This document shows positions 35,594 to 45,056 of a DNA stretch of 64,000 nucleotides, in pieces. This DNA is from Vibrio barjaei (GTDB taxonomy: Bacteria; Pseudomonadota; Gammaproteobacteria; Enterobacterales; Vibrionaceae). Positions within the stretch are counted from its first letter, which is position 1. Each line of letters starts with the position of its first letter. Location: NCBI RefSeq assembly GCF_001639065.2, contig NZ_LQXO02000053.1, forward strand, positions 124,001-188,000, in the 5' to 3' direction. The position numbers and the translations under genes are program-made. The notes under the pieces are model-generated. The model saw only the letters and a list, made by a program, of their open reading frames with translations, was not told the origin of the DNA and searched no databases.

Positions 35594-36064
35594 TTAAAAC
35601 TGTTTAAATCGATGAATCACTTGATTCGAACTGCCTCGCCATTCTAACTCTGGGTCAGCCAACTCTTTTTCGTATTTACCATCAACGAGAACATCCACCA
35701 GGTCAATCACTTGTTTCTGCTCAGGTGACAGTTCCTGTAACAAATAACCACTCCAAAGCCAGATATCCTTATCGGGACACTCACGCCTTACTCGTTCCAC
35801 CAACTGTAGTACTCGACTTACATTCGATGGGTGTAACGGATCCCCTCCAGATAACGATAAACCTCTCTTCTTAATACGAGTATCGTTTAAGTCGGCTATG
35901 ATCCGATCTTCCAACTCATCTGTAAAGCTATGCCCTGAATGCAAAGACCATGTAGCTTGGTTATAACAGCCTCTACATTGATGAACACAGCCTGAAACAA
36001 AGAGAGTACAACGCGTACCTGGTCCATTGACTACGTCGATAGGATGATACTGATGATAGTTCAT
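35594..36064 (-). CDS. nrdG: Anaerobic ribonucleotide reductase activating protein
   Basis: Radical-SAM activase (156 residues) that generates the glycyl radical on NrdD. The cluster motif C-x3-C-x2-C is Cys26, Cys30, Cys33 in SGCVHQCRGCYNQ, and GLSLSGGDPLHP is the SAM-contact GGE-like motif. It lies 32 nt after nrdD in the same operon. Confidence 0.95.
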   Translation of the reverse strand: MNYHQYHPIDVVNGPGTRCTLFVSGCVHQCRGCYNQATWSLHSGHSFTDELEDRIIADLNDTRIKKRGLSLSGGDPLHPSNVSRVLQLVERVRRECPDKDIWLWSGYLLQELSPEQKQVIDLVDVLVDGKYEKELADPELEWRGSSNQVIHRFKQF

Positions 36065-36096
36065 ATATTGACTCTCTTGATTCTTAGCAAATGATA

Positions 36097-38217
36097 TTAA
36101 AGGTGCTTAACGCGACGTTTAACTTCTTCTTGTTTACCGAAGTTAAATGGGCGTGCATCTGGGCTACCTAAATAACCGCATACACGACGCGTTACAGAGA
36201 CTCGGGTAGAGTCATGGTTGCCACATTTAGGGCAAGTAAAGCCTTTGCTAGTGCAGTCAAACTCTCCCATATAGCCACACTCATAACACTCGTCAATCGG
36301 TGTATTCGTACCATAGTAAGGAACGCGCGTGTAACTGTAGTCCCATACATTCTCTAATGCTTCAATGTTGCGCTGCATGTTTGGGAATTCGCCGTAACAA
36401 ATGAAACCACCTGAGGAAATTTCTGGGTAAGGCATTTCAAAGTCAATTTTGTCGTATGGATTGACTTTCTTTTGTACGTCTAGGTGGAAGCTATTGGTGT
36501 AGTAGCCCTTGTCTGTTACTCCTTCGATAATACCAAATTCTTTAGTATCAATTTGGCAGAAACGACTACATAGGTTTTCACTTGGCGTACCGTACAAGCT
36601 AAATGCGTAGCCGGTTTCTTCAGCCCATTGGTTTACCACCTGCTTCATATGCTTAATAACATCCAGCGCCATGTCGCGCATAGTATTGTCATCGTACATA
36701 TGAACGTCATTACCAAATAGAGCTGTAACCATCTCATGAATACCAATGTAACCAAGAGAAATTGAAGCACGGCCATTCTTAAAAATCGGTGCAATAGAGT
36801 CGTCAGCTTTTAGACGTACACCACATGCGCCTTCCATATAAAGGATTGGGGCAACACGAGCCTTAACTTTCTCTAGACGACTAATACGAGTTTCAAGAGC
36901 TTTACGCGCCAACACTAAACGGTCGTTTAACAACTCATAAAACTTCTCAACACTACCATTGGCTTTGATAGCAATGCGAGGAAGGTTCAAGCTCACAACA
37001 CCTAGGTTATTGCGTCCTTCATGTTGAAGTTCACCGTTTTCTTCGTATGTACCAAGGAAACTACGACAACCCATTGGCGTTTTAAATGACCCCGTTACTT
37101 CAACCACTTTATCGTAGTTTAAAATATCTGGGTACATACGCTTAGACGCACACTCTAACGCTAGCTGCTTAACATCATAGTTTGGATCATCAGACTTATG
37201 ATTTAAGCCATCTTTGATCGCAAACACCAATTTAGGGAAGACTGCTGTTTTACTATTTTTGCCAAGACCAGCAATTCGATTCTTCAGAATCGACTGTTGG
37301 ATAAGTTTTGACTCCCAACTCGTACCAAGTCCAAAGCCGAAAGTAACAAATGGTGTTTGACCATTGGCAGTGTGCAAGGTGTTTACTTCGTACTCTAATG
37401 ATTGAAATGCGTCATAGCATTCTTTCTCCGTACGAGCTTGGGCAAATGCTTCTGGCTGGTGAATGTCCCACTCTTGAGCAATTTGAAGGTGTTTGTCATA
37501 GCTTGCTTTTACGTAAGGCGCTAACACTTCGTCAATGCGGTTAATTGTTGTGCCACCATAAATATGACTTGCCACTTGAGCAATAATCTGTGCAGTTACA
37601 GCTGTAGCAGTTGAAATTGATTTCGGAGTATCAATCTCAGCATTACCCATCTTAAAGCCATGCGTTAACATGCCTTTTAAATCAATGAGCATACAGTTAA
37701 ACATTGGGAAGAAAGGCGCGTAGTCAAGATCGTGATAATGGATGTCGCCCTCGTCGTGCGCTTGCACAACGTCTCTAGGAAGAATTCGAGTCTTCGCATA
37801 GTGTTTAGCGACGATACCCGCCAACAAATCACGCTGCGTCGGGATAACCTTGCCATCTTTATTAGCGTTCTCATTAAGAAGATCGGCGTTGCTTTCTTCA
37901 ATCAGACCTTCGATCTCTTTAGTCAGAGCGCTTTTCTTTTCACGAGCAATATCACGGTCATGGCGATATTCAATGTACGAACGAGCAAGTCCTTTATATG
38001 GACCTTGCATGAGTTCATTCTCTACCGCTGTTTGAATTTCTTGAATGTCTACATGTTCGCAATCCTGCAGTTTGAGCTCTACCGCTAAAGCCACATTTTT
38101 AGCGTAGATTTCGAGCTCTTTATCTGCATGTTCCGCCGCACTTACCACAGCAGCTTCAATACGATCCTTTGTAAACGGAGCACGAGAGCCGTCTCTCTTG
38201 ATTACGATTGTTTTCAC
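36097..38217 (-). CDS. nrdD: Anaerobic ribonucleoside-triphosphate reductase
   Basis: Class III ribonucleotide reductase (706 residues) that makes dNTPs without oxygen. N-terminal ATP cone (about 1-95: IKRDGSRAPFTKDRIEAAV) gives allosteric activity control. The catalytic barrel follows. The C-terminal zinc site CYECGYMGEFDC...CPKCG and the glycyl radical loop RRVCGYLG (Gly681) are intact. Starts at GTG with strong AAGGAG 5 nt before it. The upstream region carries an FNR box and two NrdR boxes, so anaerobic induction and NrdR repression are expected. Confidence 0.96.
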   Translation of the reverse strand: MKTIVIKRDGSRAPFTKDRIEAAVVSAAEHADKELEIYAKNVALAVELKLQDCEHVDIQEIQTAVENELMQGPYKGLARSYIEYRHDRDIAREKKSALTKEIEGLIEESNADLLNENANKDGKVIPTQRDLLAGIVAKHYAKTRILPRDVVQAHDEGDIHYHDLDYAPFFPMFNCMLIDLKGMLTHGFKMGNAEIDTPKSISTATAVTAQIIAQVASHIYGGTTINRIDEVLAPYVKASYDKHLQIAQEWDIHQPEAFAQARTEKECYDAFQSLEYEVNTLHTANGQTPFVTFGFGLGTSWESKLIQQSILKNRIAGLGKNSKTAVFPKLVFAIKDGLNHKSDDPNYDVKQLALECASKRMYPDILNYDKVVEVTGSFKTPMGCRSFLGTYEENGELQHEGRNNLGVVSLNLPRIAIKANGSVEKFYELLNDRLVLARKALETRISRLEKVKARVAPILYMEGACGVRLKADDSIAPIFKNGRASISLGYIGIHEMVTALFGNDVHMYDDNTMRDMALDVIKHMKQVVNQWAEETGYAFSLYGTPSENLCSRFCQIDTKEFGIIEGVTDKGYYTNSFHLDVQKKVNPYDKIDFEMPYPEISSGGFICYGEFPNMQRNIEALENVWDYSYTRVPYYGTNTPIDECYECGYMGEFDCTSKGFTCPKCGNHDSTRVSVTRRVCGYLGSPDARPFNFGKQEEVKRRVKHL

Positions 38218-38261
38218 CCTTTCTCCTTACCCAAAGCATACTCACAGAGTTATCCACAAAC

Positions 38262-38308
38262 ACACTATATAGGGTTGTTACTTTTTATTCTGACACAATA
38301 TATTGTGG
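38262..38308 (-). promoter_or_regulatory. Two NrdR boxes upstream of nrdD
   Basis: ACACTATATAGGGTTG (38262-38277) and ACACAATATATTGTGG (38293-38308) both fit the NrdR consensus acaCwATATATwGtgt. Their centres are 31 bp apart, three helical turns, the spacing typical for NrdR. The distal box overlaps the presumed transcription start. Confidence 0.85.
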
Positions 38309-38339
38309 TGTATTTAACGAAAAGCACCAAATCAAAGTA

Positions 38340-38353
38340 TTGATATGGATCAA
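38340..38353 (-). promoter_or_regulatory. Perfect FNR box upstream of nrdDG
   Basis: TTGAT-ATGG-ATCAA is an exact match to the FNR consensus TTGAT-N4-ATCAA. With a -10 like TAAATA (38311-38316, minus strand) and a start near 38304, its centre would be at about -42, the class II activator position. Confidence 0.85.
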
Positions 38354-38501
38354 TAAAAAATGGGTAGTGGACAAGAAGAATTCGATCTAGATGAAGTAGA
38401 TCTCATATGAAGGAAAAACAAAATTTTTCAGGAAAATATGGTCAATTTTAGTTGCATTTTTAGCAAGGCTTGCGGCACATTGGCTCTAAAGGAATTTGAC
38501 A

Positions 38502-39404
38502 GTGATAGTTAATATGAAACGAACGTTAAGTCATTACACAAGTGTTGTTGGCCTAATCTTGGGAATCTCTATTTTTCCTACATTGGGAACAGCTACGACA
38601 TTAACAACTTGGAATATTGAATGGTTGACGTTAACGCCATCGAGCAAATTTAAGTCAAGTTATAGAGATTCAGATGACTTCGCAGCCTTAAGGAGTCACT
38701 TTACAGCCATTTCCCCGACCGTACTCGCGTTTCAAGAAGTAGATAGCACAGACGCTATCGAAGAAGTAGTTGGCTCTAACTACACTATTTACCTCTCTGA
38801 CCGCTCTTTGCCCGTCAATCGGCACCATCAATTCGGTGAGATAAACCAGTACACAGGGTTCGCCGTTCGAAACGACGTTAAAGTTGTAAACGTAGCCGAC
38901 TTTCCTTTAACTAAAGGAAATCGATTAAGATTTGCGTCAGCCATCAAGTTAAAGGTTAATGGAGAAATGATCAATCTACTCTCTTTGCATCTAAAGGCTG
39001 GTTGCAGTGGTAAATTCACAAATCAGAATTCCTGCCATACCTTAAAGAAGCAAGGAAAGGTATTAAATAGCTGGCTGCATCAAATAGAATCACAAAACGA
39101 AGCGTACGTATTACTTGGTGACTTTAACCACAACTTGGCGTATCGAGATGACTGGCTGTGGAAAGTAATCACTAAGAACTTAAACACAGTACCACGTTTA
39201 AGCTCTCAGCATACCCAAGCTGACTGTAAAGTGAGATCTCGCAATAACCCATCAAAAACACATCAATTTCGTTCGCTAATTGACCATATTGTGGTTAGTC
39301 CGGAACTTCGAACCAGCCCCGCTCAACAAGATACTATGCCTGTAAAAGACGTATTAAATTATCAAATGAGTGACCATTGCCCATTGAGTATAGAATTATA
39401 TTGA
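38502..39404 (+). CDS. Secreted endonuclease/exonuclease/phosphatase-family protein
   Basis: An exported EEP-fold hydrolase of about 300 residues, likely a secreted nuclease or phosphodiesterase. Signal peptide (KRTLSHYTSVVGLILG..., cleavage near GTATT). Motifs: TTWNIEWL (metal-binding Asn), LAFQEVDS (catalytic Glu), LLGDFNHN (Asp/Asn pair) and C-terminal MSDHCPLSI (Asp-His). Two internal Cys (AGCSGKF, NSCHTL) may form a disulfide. Start: GTG 38502 has AAAGGA 8 nt before it; ATG 38514 is an alternative with no clear ribosome site, and TTG 38496 is too close to it. Confidence 0.85.
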   Translation: MIVNMKRTLSHYTSVVGLILGISIFPTLGTATTLTTWNIEWLTLTPSSKFKSSYRDSDDFAALRSHFTAISPTVLAFQEVDSTDAIEEVVGSNYTIYLSDRSLPVNRHHQFGEINQYTGFAVRNDVKVVNVADFPLTKGNRLRFASAIKLKVNGEMINLLSLHLKAGCSGKFTNQNSCHTLKKQGKVLNSWLHQIESQNEAYVLLGDFNHNLAYRDDWLWKVITKNLNTVPRLSSQHTQADCKVRSRNNPSKTHQFRSLIDHIVVSPELRTSPAQQDTMPVKDVLNYQMSDHCPLSIELY

Positions 39405-39436
39405 TCATCGAATACTTATCTTACTAACGTTCGCTG

Positions 39437-39625
39437 TCACTCTTTCAACCCCAATTTCATTAGCAGTTTCTTAGGTGGGCAGAAGCCAGTAAATCCGCTT
39501 TGGATTAGGTTTAGACCAATAAAAACAGTAAACCAAATAAAATGTTCACTGACGTACAATGTCAATAACAGTGATATTAGCAGCATAGTGCCAGCTAGAA
39601 TTCGAATACCATTTTCGACTTTCAT
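39437..39625 (-). CDS. DUF2892 / YgaP-like small membrane protein
   Basis: A 62-residue protein with two helices (about 6-24 and 28-47), then FCPPKKLLMKLGLKE. It matches the DUF2892 family, the membrane part of the rhodanese YgaP, but has no rhodanese domain here. The Cys-Pro motif of the family is kept (GFCPPKKL). GGAG lies before the ATG. It follows the RND pump gene after a hairpin, at the edge of a reactive-sulfur gene block, and a role in sulfane sulfur handling is inferred. Confidence 0.82.
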   Translation of the reverse strand: MKVENGIRILAGTMLLISLLLTLYVSEHFIWFTVFIGLNLIQSGFTGFCPPKKLLMKLGLKE

Positions 39626-39670
39626 TTACAACTCCTTTAATTAGCCATTGCTAATTCACAAGTTTAAATA

Positions 39671-39702
39671 AATGGCCTCGCTATCCTAATAACGAGGCCA
39701 TT
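39671..39702 (-). terminator. Terminator downstream of the RND pump
   Basis: Perfect 10-bp stem AATGGCCTCG / CGAGGCCATT with a 12-nt loop; on the minus strand it is followed by TATTTAAAC, a weak T tract, so read-through into the DUF2892 gene is possible. Confidence 0.7.
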
Positions 39703-39706
39703 ACTA

Positions 39707-42700
39707 TTAATAATTGGTGCTTACGATACCGCGCTTAAGTGCCACATAGTACAGAATTGGTATAACCAATAATGTCAGGACAGTCGAAACGAAGATGCCA
39801 AAGATCAAGCTAATAGCAAGTCCGTTAAATATCGGATCATCGAGAATAAACACCGCCCCTATCATTGCAGCTAAAGCCGTTAACATAATTGGTTTTGCGC
39901 GAACGATTGCTGATTCAATAACAGCCTCTCCAAGCTCGATTCCATCTCGCAACTGGTGATTTATGAAGTCCACTAACAGTATAGAGTTCCGAACGATAAT
40001 CCCGGCTAACGCTATCATGCCAATCATCGACGTTGCTGTGAACTGAGCCCCTAATAAAGCATGCCCTGGCATGACCCCAATAATAGTTAAGGGAATAGGC
40101 GCCATAATGATCAACGGAACTAAATACGACTTAAATTGCGCTACAACAAGTATATAGATCAGTACCATACCAATAGCGTAAGCAATACCCATGTCTCGGA
40201 ACGTTTCATAGGTAATCGTCCACTCTCCATCCCAGAATATCTCCACGTCAGTTAACCCTGACGGTTGATTAATGAAGTACTGTTCAACATCTAAATTTTT
40301 ATCCGCCATCGAGGTTGAAATGTCTGCCATACCATATAGAGGGCTATCCAATTCTCCGGTCATATCCCCGACAACCATAATCATTGGGACTAGGTTTTTG
40401 TGTACTATGTAGTTATCCATCGGTTGTTGTCGAACTTTAATCAAGTCAGCCAATAAGTATTGTTTTCCATTTGCCGCACTGATCTTCATATTCATCACCT
40501 GCTCAAGTCGTGCCTTAGCACTCTCTTTCGCTTGGATTTGAATTGGAATAGGGTATTTGCTCTGCTCACTGTGCAAATAGCTTACTGGCTTACCACCAAC
40601 AGCCGTCGCAAGTGAATCGACGACGGATGAGTAGGCACCCCCCAATCTAGACACTTTTGAACGGTCAATCACCACTTGCCATTTTTCATGAGATTCTGGT
40701 AAATAAAGATCGACATCTACAATATCGTTTGTCTCTCGAAAGATTTCTCTAAGTTGCAAAGCTGCCTGTTCACGTACTTCTTGAGTCGGACCGTAAACTT
40801 CCGCCAAAATCGGTGACCAAACTGGTGGACCAGGAGGAACTTCGACTACTTTTGCTTTGCCACCGAATCGTTCCGCGATTCTAACCAATGCAGGTCTAAG
40901 CTGTGAAGCAATCTCATGACTAGAGCGATCCCGTTCAGACTTATTGACTAGATTGACCTGAATATCCCCTTTTTCTGGTGCTTGACGGAGAAAGTAGTGA
41001 CGAACTAGACCATTAAAATTAATAGGGGCTGCCGTACCAGCATAGATTTGATAGTCACTTACCTCCTCCACTTCATTGAGTACTTCACTCATCTCAAACA
41101 ATGTTCGCTGTGTACGCTCTAATGATGTTCCTTCCGGCATGTCTAGGATGACTTGAAATTCAGACTTATTGTCAAAAGGAAGCATTTTCATGACGACCAG
41201 TTTCTGTACTGGCAGCCACATTGAGACAAAAATCGCGATCATGATACCCGCACCGAGCAGCAGACGATTGCGTTTCTGTACACGACTCACCACGAATGGG
41301 GACATAAGCTTTTTAAAGAATGTAGCTTGTTTGTTACTGACTTTTTCGTGGTGAGCTTCCCCCTCTTTTAGAAGGATACGCGATAGCCAAGGAGTCAGTA
41401 CAAAAGCAATGACTAATGAAATTAACATTCCCATCGACGCGTTGATCGGAATCGGACTCATATACGGCCCCATCAACCCTGATACAAATGCCATCGGCAG
41501 CAATGCCGCTATAACTGTAAGCGTTGCAAGAATCGTTGGACCACCCACTTCATCTACAGCTCCTGGAATAAGATCAGCCAATTTCTGGCCACCTTTGATC
41601 ATATGTCGATGTATATTTTCCACGACAACTATAGCGTCATCCACCAGAATACCAATCGAAAAAATCAGTGCGAACAGTGACACTCGGTTTAACGTAAAAC
41701 CCCAAGCCCAAGAAGCAAACAGTGTCAGTAATAGCGTTATAATAACCGCTACTCCAACAACAACCGCTTCCCGTATCCCCATTGTGACCAAAACCAATAG
41801 CACTACAGCGCCAGTGGCAAAGGCAAGCTTACCAATTAAAGTATTCGCCTTGTCTGCGGCAGTTTGACCGTAGTTTCGTGTGACATCGACTTGAACATCA
41901 TCTGGAATCAGCGTGCTATCTAATTCCGCAAGGCGCCTTTCTATCGCTTTTGCTACGTCAACTGCATTCTCTCCGCTTTTCTTCGCAACTGCGATCGTAA
42001 CAGCTGGTTTAAGGGTGACCTTATCGCTTGTCCATACAACTTTTGTCGGTGTGTCGATCCCAATATCGACAGTAGCAATGTCAGCAAGGTAAACGGGCTG
42101 ATTGTTGTGAAGGCCAACAACCAACTGCTTTACTTGATCTACGTTTGTTAAAAACTCACCGATTTGTATAGGGACTGCCTGATTATCCTGAGTAAGAGTT
42201 AACATTGGTGATGCAGAGTTTGCATCAGGAAGCATTCTATTAAGGGAATTAATTGTTACGCCGTAACCTGACATTTTGGCAGGGTCAAGTCTAACGTCTA
42301 CAATCGTCGGTTGACGTCCAACGGTATAAATATCTCGTGTCCCTTTGATCCTCTTCAATTCGGTTTCTAACCCATGAGCGACATTCGTCAACTCCCGCAG
42401 TGCCGGAGACTCCCCTTTTGGTGATAATGTCACATTGACAATAGGTACATCTTCAATCCCACGAGGCTTAATCAGTGGCTGACCTACCCCCATGTTATGA
42501 GGCATCCAATCATTATTTGAATATAATTTGTTGTAGATTTTAACTACTGCTTCATTGCGTGGAATACCAACTTCAAAAATGGCGACAATCATCGCTCCAC
42601 CTGGCTGTGAGAACGAGTAAATCTTATCTATGCCGTTTATTTCCGAGATGATCTGTTCTGCAGGATTAGTTACTAAGCTTTCAACCTCTCTAGGAGAGGC

Positions 42701-42883
42701 TCCAGGGAATGGGATATACACATCGGCAAAGGTTACATCAATCTGTGGCTCTTCTTCTTTCGGAGTGACCGCAATTGCTGCTAGCCCTAAAAGTAGTGCA
42801 ACCAAGGCCAATAGAGGCGTCATTGCGGAATTCTGAAAAGCCGCAGCAATTCGCCCTGAAATCCCTATCTTGTTACTGCTCAT
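39707..42883 (-). CDS. RND efflux pump inner-membrane permease
   Basis: Proton-driven RND transporter of 1058 residues with about 12 helices and two large periplasmic loops. The N-terminal region has VTPKEEEPQIDVTFADVYIPFPGASPREVE, a form common in AcrB-related pumps of the heavy-metal/multidrug border group. Transmembrane helix 4 carries the proton-relay acidic pair in FSIGILVDDAIVVVENIHRH. It is 9 nt downstream of its adaptor gene. No outer-membrane channel gene is present, so it must use TolC or another partner. Promoter context suggests induction by reactive sulfur species through the ArsR protein; the substrate is unknown. Confidence 0.9.
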   Translation of the reverse strand: MSSNKIGISGRIAAAFQNSAMTPLLALVALLLGLAAIAVTPKEEEPQIDVTFADVYIPFPGASPREVESLVTNPAEQIISEINGIDKIYSFSQPGGAMIVAIFEVGIPRNEAVVKIYNKLYSNNDWMPHNMGVGQPLIKPRGIEDVPIVNVTLSPKGESPALRELTNVAHGLETELKRIKGTRDIYTVGRQPTIVDVRLDPAKMSGYGVTINSLNRMLPDANSASPMLTLTQDNQAVPIQIGEFLTNVDQVKQLVVGLHNNQPVYLADIATVDIGIDTPTKVVWTSDKVTLKPAVTIAVAKKSGENAVDVAKAIERRLAELDSTLIPDDVQVDVTRNYGQTAADKANTLIGKLAFATGAVVLLVLVTMGIREAVVVGVAVIITLLLTLFASWAWGFTLNRVSLFALIFSIGILVDDAIVVVENIHRHMIKGGQKLADLIPGAVDEVGGPTILATLTVIAALLPMAFVSGLMGPYMSPIPINASMGMLISLVIAFVLTPWLSRILLKEGEAHHEKVSNKQATFFKKLMSPFVVSRVQKRNRLLLGAGIMIAIFVSMWLPVQKLVVMKMLPFDNKSEFQVILDMPEGTSLERTQRTLFEMSEVLNEVEEVSDYQIYAGTAAPINFNGLVRHYFLRQAPEKGDIQVNLVNKSERDRSSHEIASQLRPALVRIAERFGGKAKVVEVPPGPPVWSPILAEVYGPTQEVREQAALQLREIFRETNDIVDVDLYLPESHEKWQVVIDRSKVSRLGGAYSSVVDSLATAVGGKPVSYLHSEQSKYPIPIQIQAKESAKARLEQVMNMKISAANGKQYLLADLIKVRQQPMDNYIVHKNLVPMIMVVGDMTGELDSPLYGMADISTSMADKNLDVEQYFINQPSGLTDVEIFWDGEWTITYETFRDMGIAYAIGMVLIYILVVAQFKSYLVPLIIMAPIPLTIIGVMPGHALLGAQFTATSMIGMIALAGIIVRNSILLVDFINHQLRDGIELGEAVIESAIVRAKPIMLTALAAMIGAVFILDDPIFNGLAISLIFGIFVSTVLTLLVIPILYYVALKRGIVSTNY

Positions 42884-42892
42884 GTTGTTCTC

Positions 42893-43897
42893 CTATTTGT
42901 CTGCCAAATACGACACAGCATCGGATACGATAATATCGCCAACTTCTAGCCCACTAATGACCTCTAACATCTCTCCATGTTGTTGACCAATTCGGATCGG
43001 ATTCATAATTACTTTTTGATTATGTACACGATAAACGACACTTAACTCGCCTCGGCGAATCGCAGCACTTTGGGGAATGAGCAAAGATTGCTTTTCACCA
43101 TATCGGAAAGCGACCTTAACCCACTCGCCTGGTAATAAGTTTTGGGGCTCCTCTAGAAGCTCCAAACGGAGCTTAAATGCTCTAGACTGTTGATGTGCAT
43201 AGTTAAATAGCTTTGCTTCATAAGGTTCAAGTGTTTCACCGGTAAGTGTGGTGATGCTAAATTGCTCCGGTTGCTCTACCTGGTCGCGGTAACGTTGAGG
43301 AATATCGGTGACAACACGAAGAGGTGATAGCGAGAATCCCGTAATCAGTTGAGTGCCCGGCCCTACAGTTTCTCCTAGTTCGACATAACGCTGAGTGACA
43401 ACACCTGTATAAGGAGCAGTAATACTGGTATAACCCAAGGATTCTTTGGCTTGAGTCACTGCAGCATTCGCTTGTTTGACATTCGCAATTGAAGAGCGAA
43501 CTTCTGCTTCTGCTGCATCAAGACGTTCTCTAGAAATAGCACCTTTCGGAAACAACTCTCGGTAGCGTCTAACCTGTGCTGTTGCTTTAATATTTTGTGC
43601 TTTGGCACTATTTAGCTGAGCAAGTGCTGCATCAAGCGATGCCGATTGTTGCTCTGCACTGATTTCAAGAAGAACATCACCTTGATTGACTATATCGTTA
43701 ACATCCACATTGACGGCCACTATACGACCAGACGTTTGCGCAGCTAACGTCCCACGGTTTACCGCCTCAACCGTACCATCCAACTCTATAATCTTTTTGG
43801 TCTGCGTTAATCCAACACTGATAGTGTCATAAGCAAATGCAGGCGAGAGGAAGACAAAACTGGTCAGCAACCACCACTTACTAATTCGAACACTCAT
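42893..43897 (-). CDS. RND periplasmic adaptor (membrane fusion protein)
   Basis: Periplasmic adaptor of 334 residues from ATG 43897, selected because GGAG lies 6 nt before it; an ATG four codons earlier overlaps that site. Signal peptide cleaves near SPAFA-YD. It has the lipoyl/barrel-sandwich halves (LAAQTSGRIVAVNVDVNDIVNQGDVLLEI), an alpha-hairpin (about 85-145) and SITAPYTGVVTQRYVELGETV. It bridges the RND permease and an outer-membrane channel. Two TTAG-N6-CTAA operators lie directly upstream. Confidence 0.88.
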   Translation of the reverse strand: MSVRISKWWLLTSFVFLSPAFAYDTISVGLTQTKKIIELDGTVEAVNRGTLAAQTSGRIVAVNVDVNDIVNQGDVLLEISAEQQSASLDAALAQLNSAKAQNIKATAQVRRYRELFPKGAISRERLDAAEAEVRSSIANVKQANAAVTQAKESLGYTSITAPYTGVVTQRYVELGETVGPGTQLITGFSLSPLRVVTDIPQRYRDQVEQPEQFSITTLTGETLEPYEAKLFNYAHQQSRAFKLRLELLEEPQNLLPGEWVKVAFRYGEKQSLLIPQSAAIRRGELSVVYRVHNQKVIMNPIRIGQQHGEMLEVISGLEVGDIIVSDAVSYLADK

Positions 43898-43916
43898 GGT
43901 AGACTCCATTTTTAAT

Positions 43917-43958
43917 TTAGCTTTATCTAATATAAATGCTTTATTTAGCTTTGTCTAA
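43917..43958 (-). promoter_or_regulatory. RND operon promoter with two TTAG-N6-CTAA operators
   Basis: On the minus strand the -35 TAGACA (43952-43957) and -10 TATATT (43929-43934) are 17 nt apart. Palindrome TTAGACAAAGCTAA (43945-43958) covers the -35, and TTAGATAAAGCTAA (43917-43930) covers the region just after the -10. The same palindrome recurs at the reductase promoter. Confidence 0.65.
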
Positions 43959-44008
43959 TATTATTAATTAGAAATACCTTAATTAGAGTACCACTCTCTA
44001 TCAGATAC

Positions 44009-44037
44009 AAAAAAAGCTCGATAGAACTACCGAGCTT
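44009..44037 (-). terminator. Intrinsic terminator of the arsR-yeeE operon
   Basis: Minus-strand stem AAGCTCGGTAG / CTATCGAGCTT with one mismatch and T7 after it, 53 nt past the last permease gene. Confidence 0.85.
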
Positions 44038-44089
44038 CTCTAGAACACCATGATTTTGTTACGTAACCTATCTAATACCCTATAAACAC

Positions 44090-44539
44090 TTAGGGTTGAT
44101 GAGCGGTTTCCCGTTCGCCCACTTTAGCCAACATATTATCGCCGATAAACATACCAATGAGCATGGTAACAACAAACCCTAAAACACCATAACTGCCATT
44201 AGCAATAGACGCGATCGCAGGTCCTGGGCAGATGCCTGCAATCCCCCAACCTATGCCAAATAAGGCTGCCCCGATAAGTAGTTGAGTATCAACTTTGTTA
44301 TTATCCGACATACAAAATGAATCCGTGCATACTGGTTCTTTTTTGTTACGGATAACTAGCCAATAACTAGGAGCAAATATCATCAACGCGCCCCCCATAA
44401 CGAACGCTAAATCAGGCGCCCAATTTCCAAAAACATCTAAAAAAGCAACAACATTTGTTGGATCGCTCATACCAGAAATTATCATGCCAGCGCCAAATAA
44501 GAAGCCAGCGAGGAGAGAAACTAACTTTTGCATACCCAC
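44090..44539 (-). CDS. YeeE/YedE-family permease subunit (second half)
   Basis: Inner-membrane protein (149 residues) with four helices. It carries the family motifs FLFGAGMIISGMSDPTNVVAF (about 13-33) and GIGWGIAGICPGPAI (about 99-113) with its conserved Cys. YeeE/YedE proteins move thiosulfate or other sulfur compounds, and split pairs like this are often found beside sulfur-responsive repressors. It starts 9 nt after its partner gene. Confidence 0.87.
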   Translation of the reverse strand: MGMQKLVSLLAGFLFGAGMIISGMSDPTNVVAFLDVFGNWAPDLAFVMGGALMIFAPSYWLVIRNKKEPVCTDSFCMSDNNKVDTQLLIGAALFGIGWGIAGICPGPAIASIANGSYGVLGFVVTMLIGMFIGDNMLAKVGERETAHQP

Positions 44540-44548
44540 TAACTCCTC

Positions 44549-44986
44549 CTATAGTACGTGCAACATAAAAAATGTCGTCAGCATAGCGACAGCCATAAAA
44601 GTCATGGTAGCGGCTATTGAGCGAGTTGATAATCGACCCATTCCACAAATACCGTGCCCACTAGTACACCCGTTACCCAGTTTTGTACCTAAACCAACAA
44701 GTAGCCCTGCAACGAGAACCAATGGTGTTGGTACTACCATGGCTACAGGCGCTAATTCCAACCATTTTGCTGTTACCACACCACCAAGAATCATGCCTAA
44801 TACAAACAACAGCCTCCAACTTGTATCACCAGCCTTACCTTTATATATCTTACTTACAATTCCGCTTATACCTGCAATCTTTCCATTAAACATCAATAAA
44901 ATAGATGCAGATAGCCCCAGCATCATACCGCCAAACAACGACACCCAAGGAACTGAAAATTCCATTATCACCTCATAAAAAAACAA
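44549..44986 (-). CDS. YeeE/YedE-family permease subunit (first half)
   Basis: Inner-membrane protein (145 residues) with four helices. The signature GLGTKLGNGCTSGHGICGMGRLS (about 95-117) holds two conserved Cys thought to handle sulfur. Together with the 149-residue neighbour it would form one complete eight-helix permease. It follows the ArsR gene by 70 nt on the same strand. Confidence 0.87.
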   Translation of the reverse strand: MFFYEVIMEFSVPWVSLFGGMMLGLSASILLMFNGKIAGISGIVSKIYKGKAGDTSWRLLFVLGMILGGVVTAKWLELAPVAMVVPTPLVLVAGLLVGLGTKLGNGCTSGHGICGMGRLSTRSIAATMTFMAVAMLTTFFMLHVL

Positions 44987-45056
44987 ACTTAAGAAAATTT
45001 AAGTAGCAAAACTCAATATGAATTTTGCAAATTAAACTCGCTCTAAGAGAATGGTG

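Noticed and set aside
38360..38410. A 16-codon acidic ORF just before the EEP nuclease gene (MGSGQEEFDLDEVDLI)
   Set aside because: No ribosome site and it begins next to the FNR box of the divergent nrdD promoter; too short to support.
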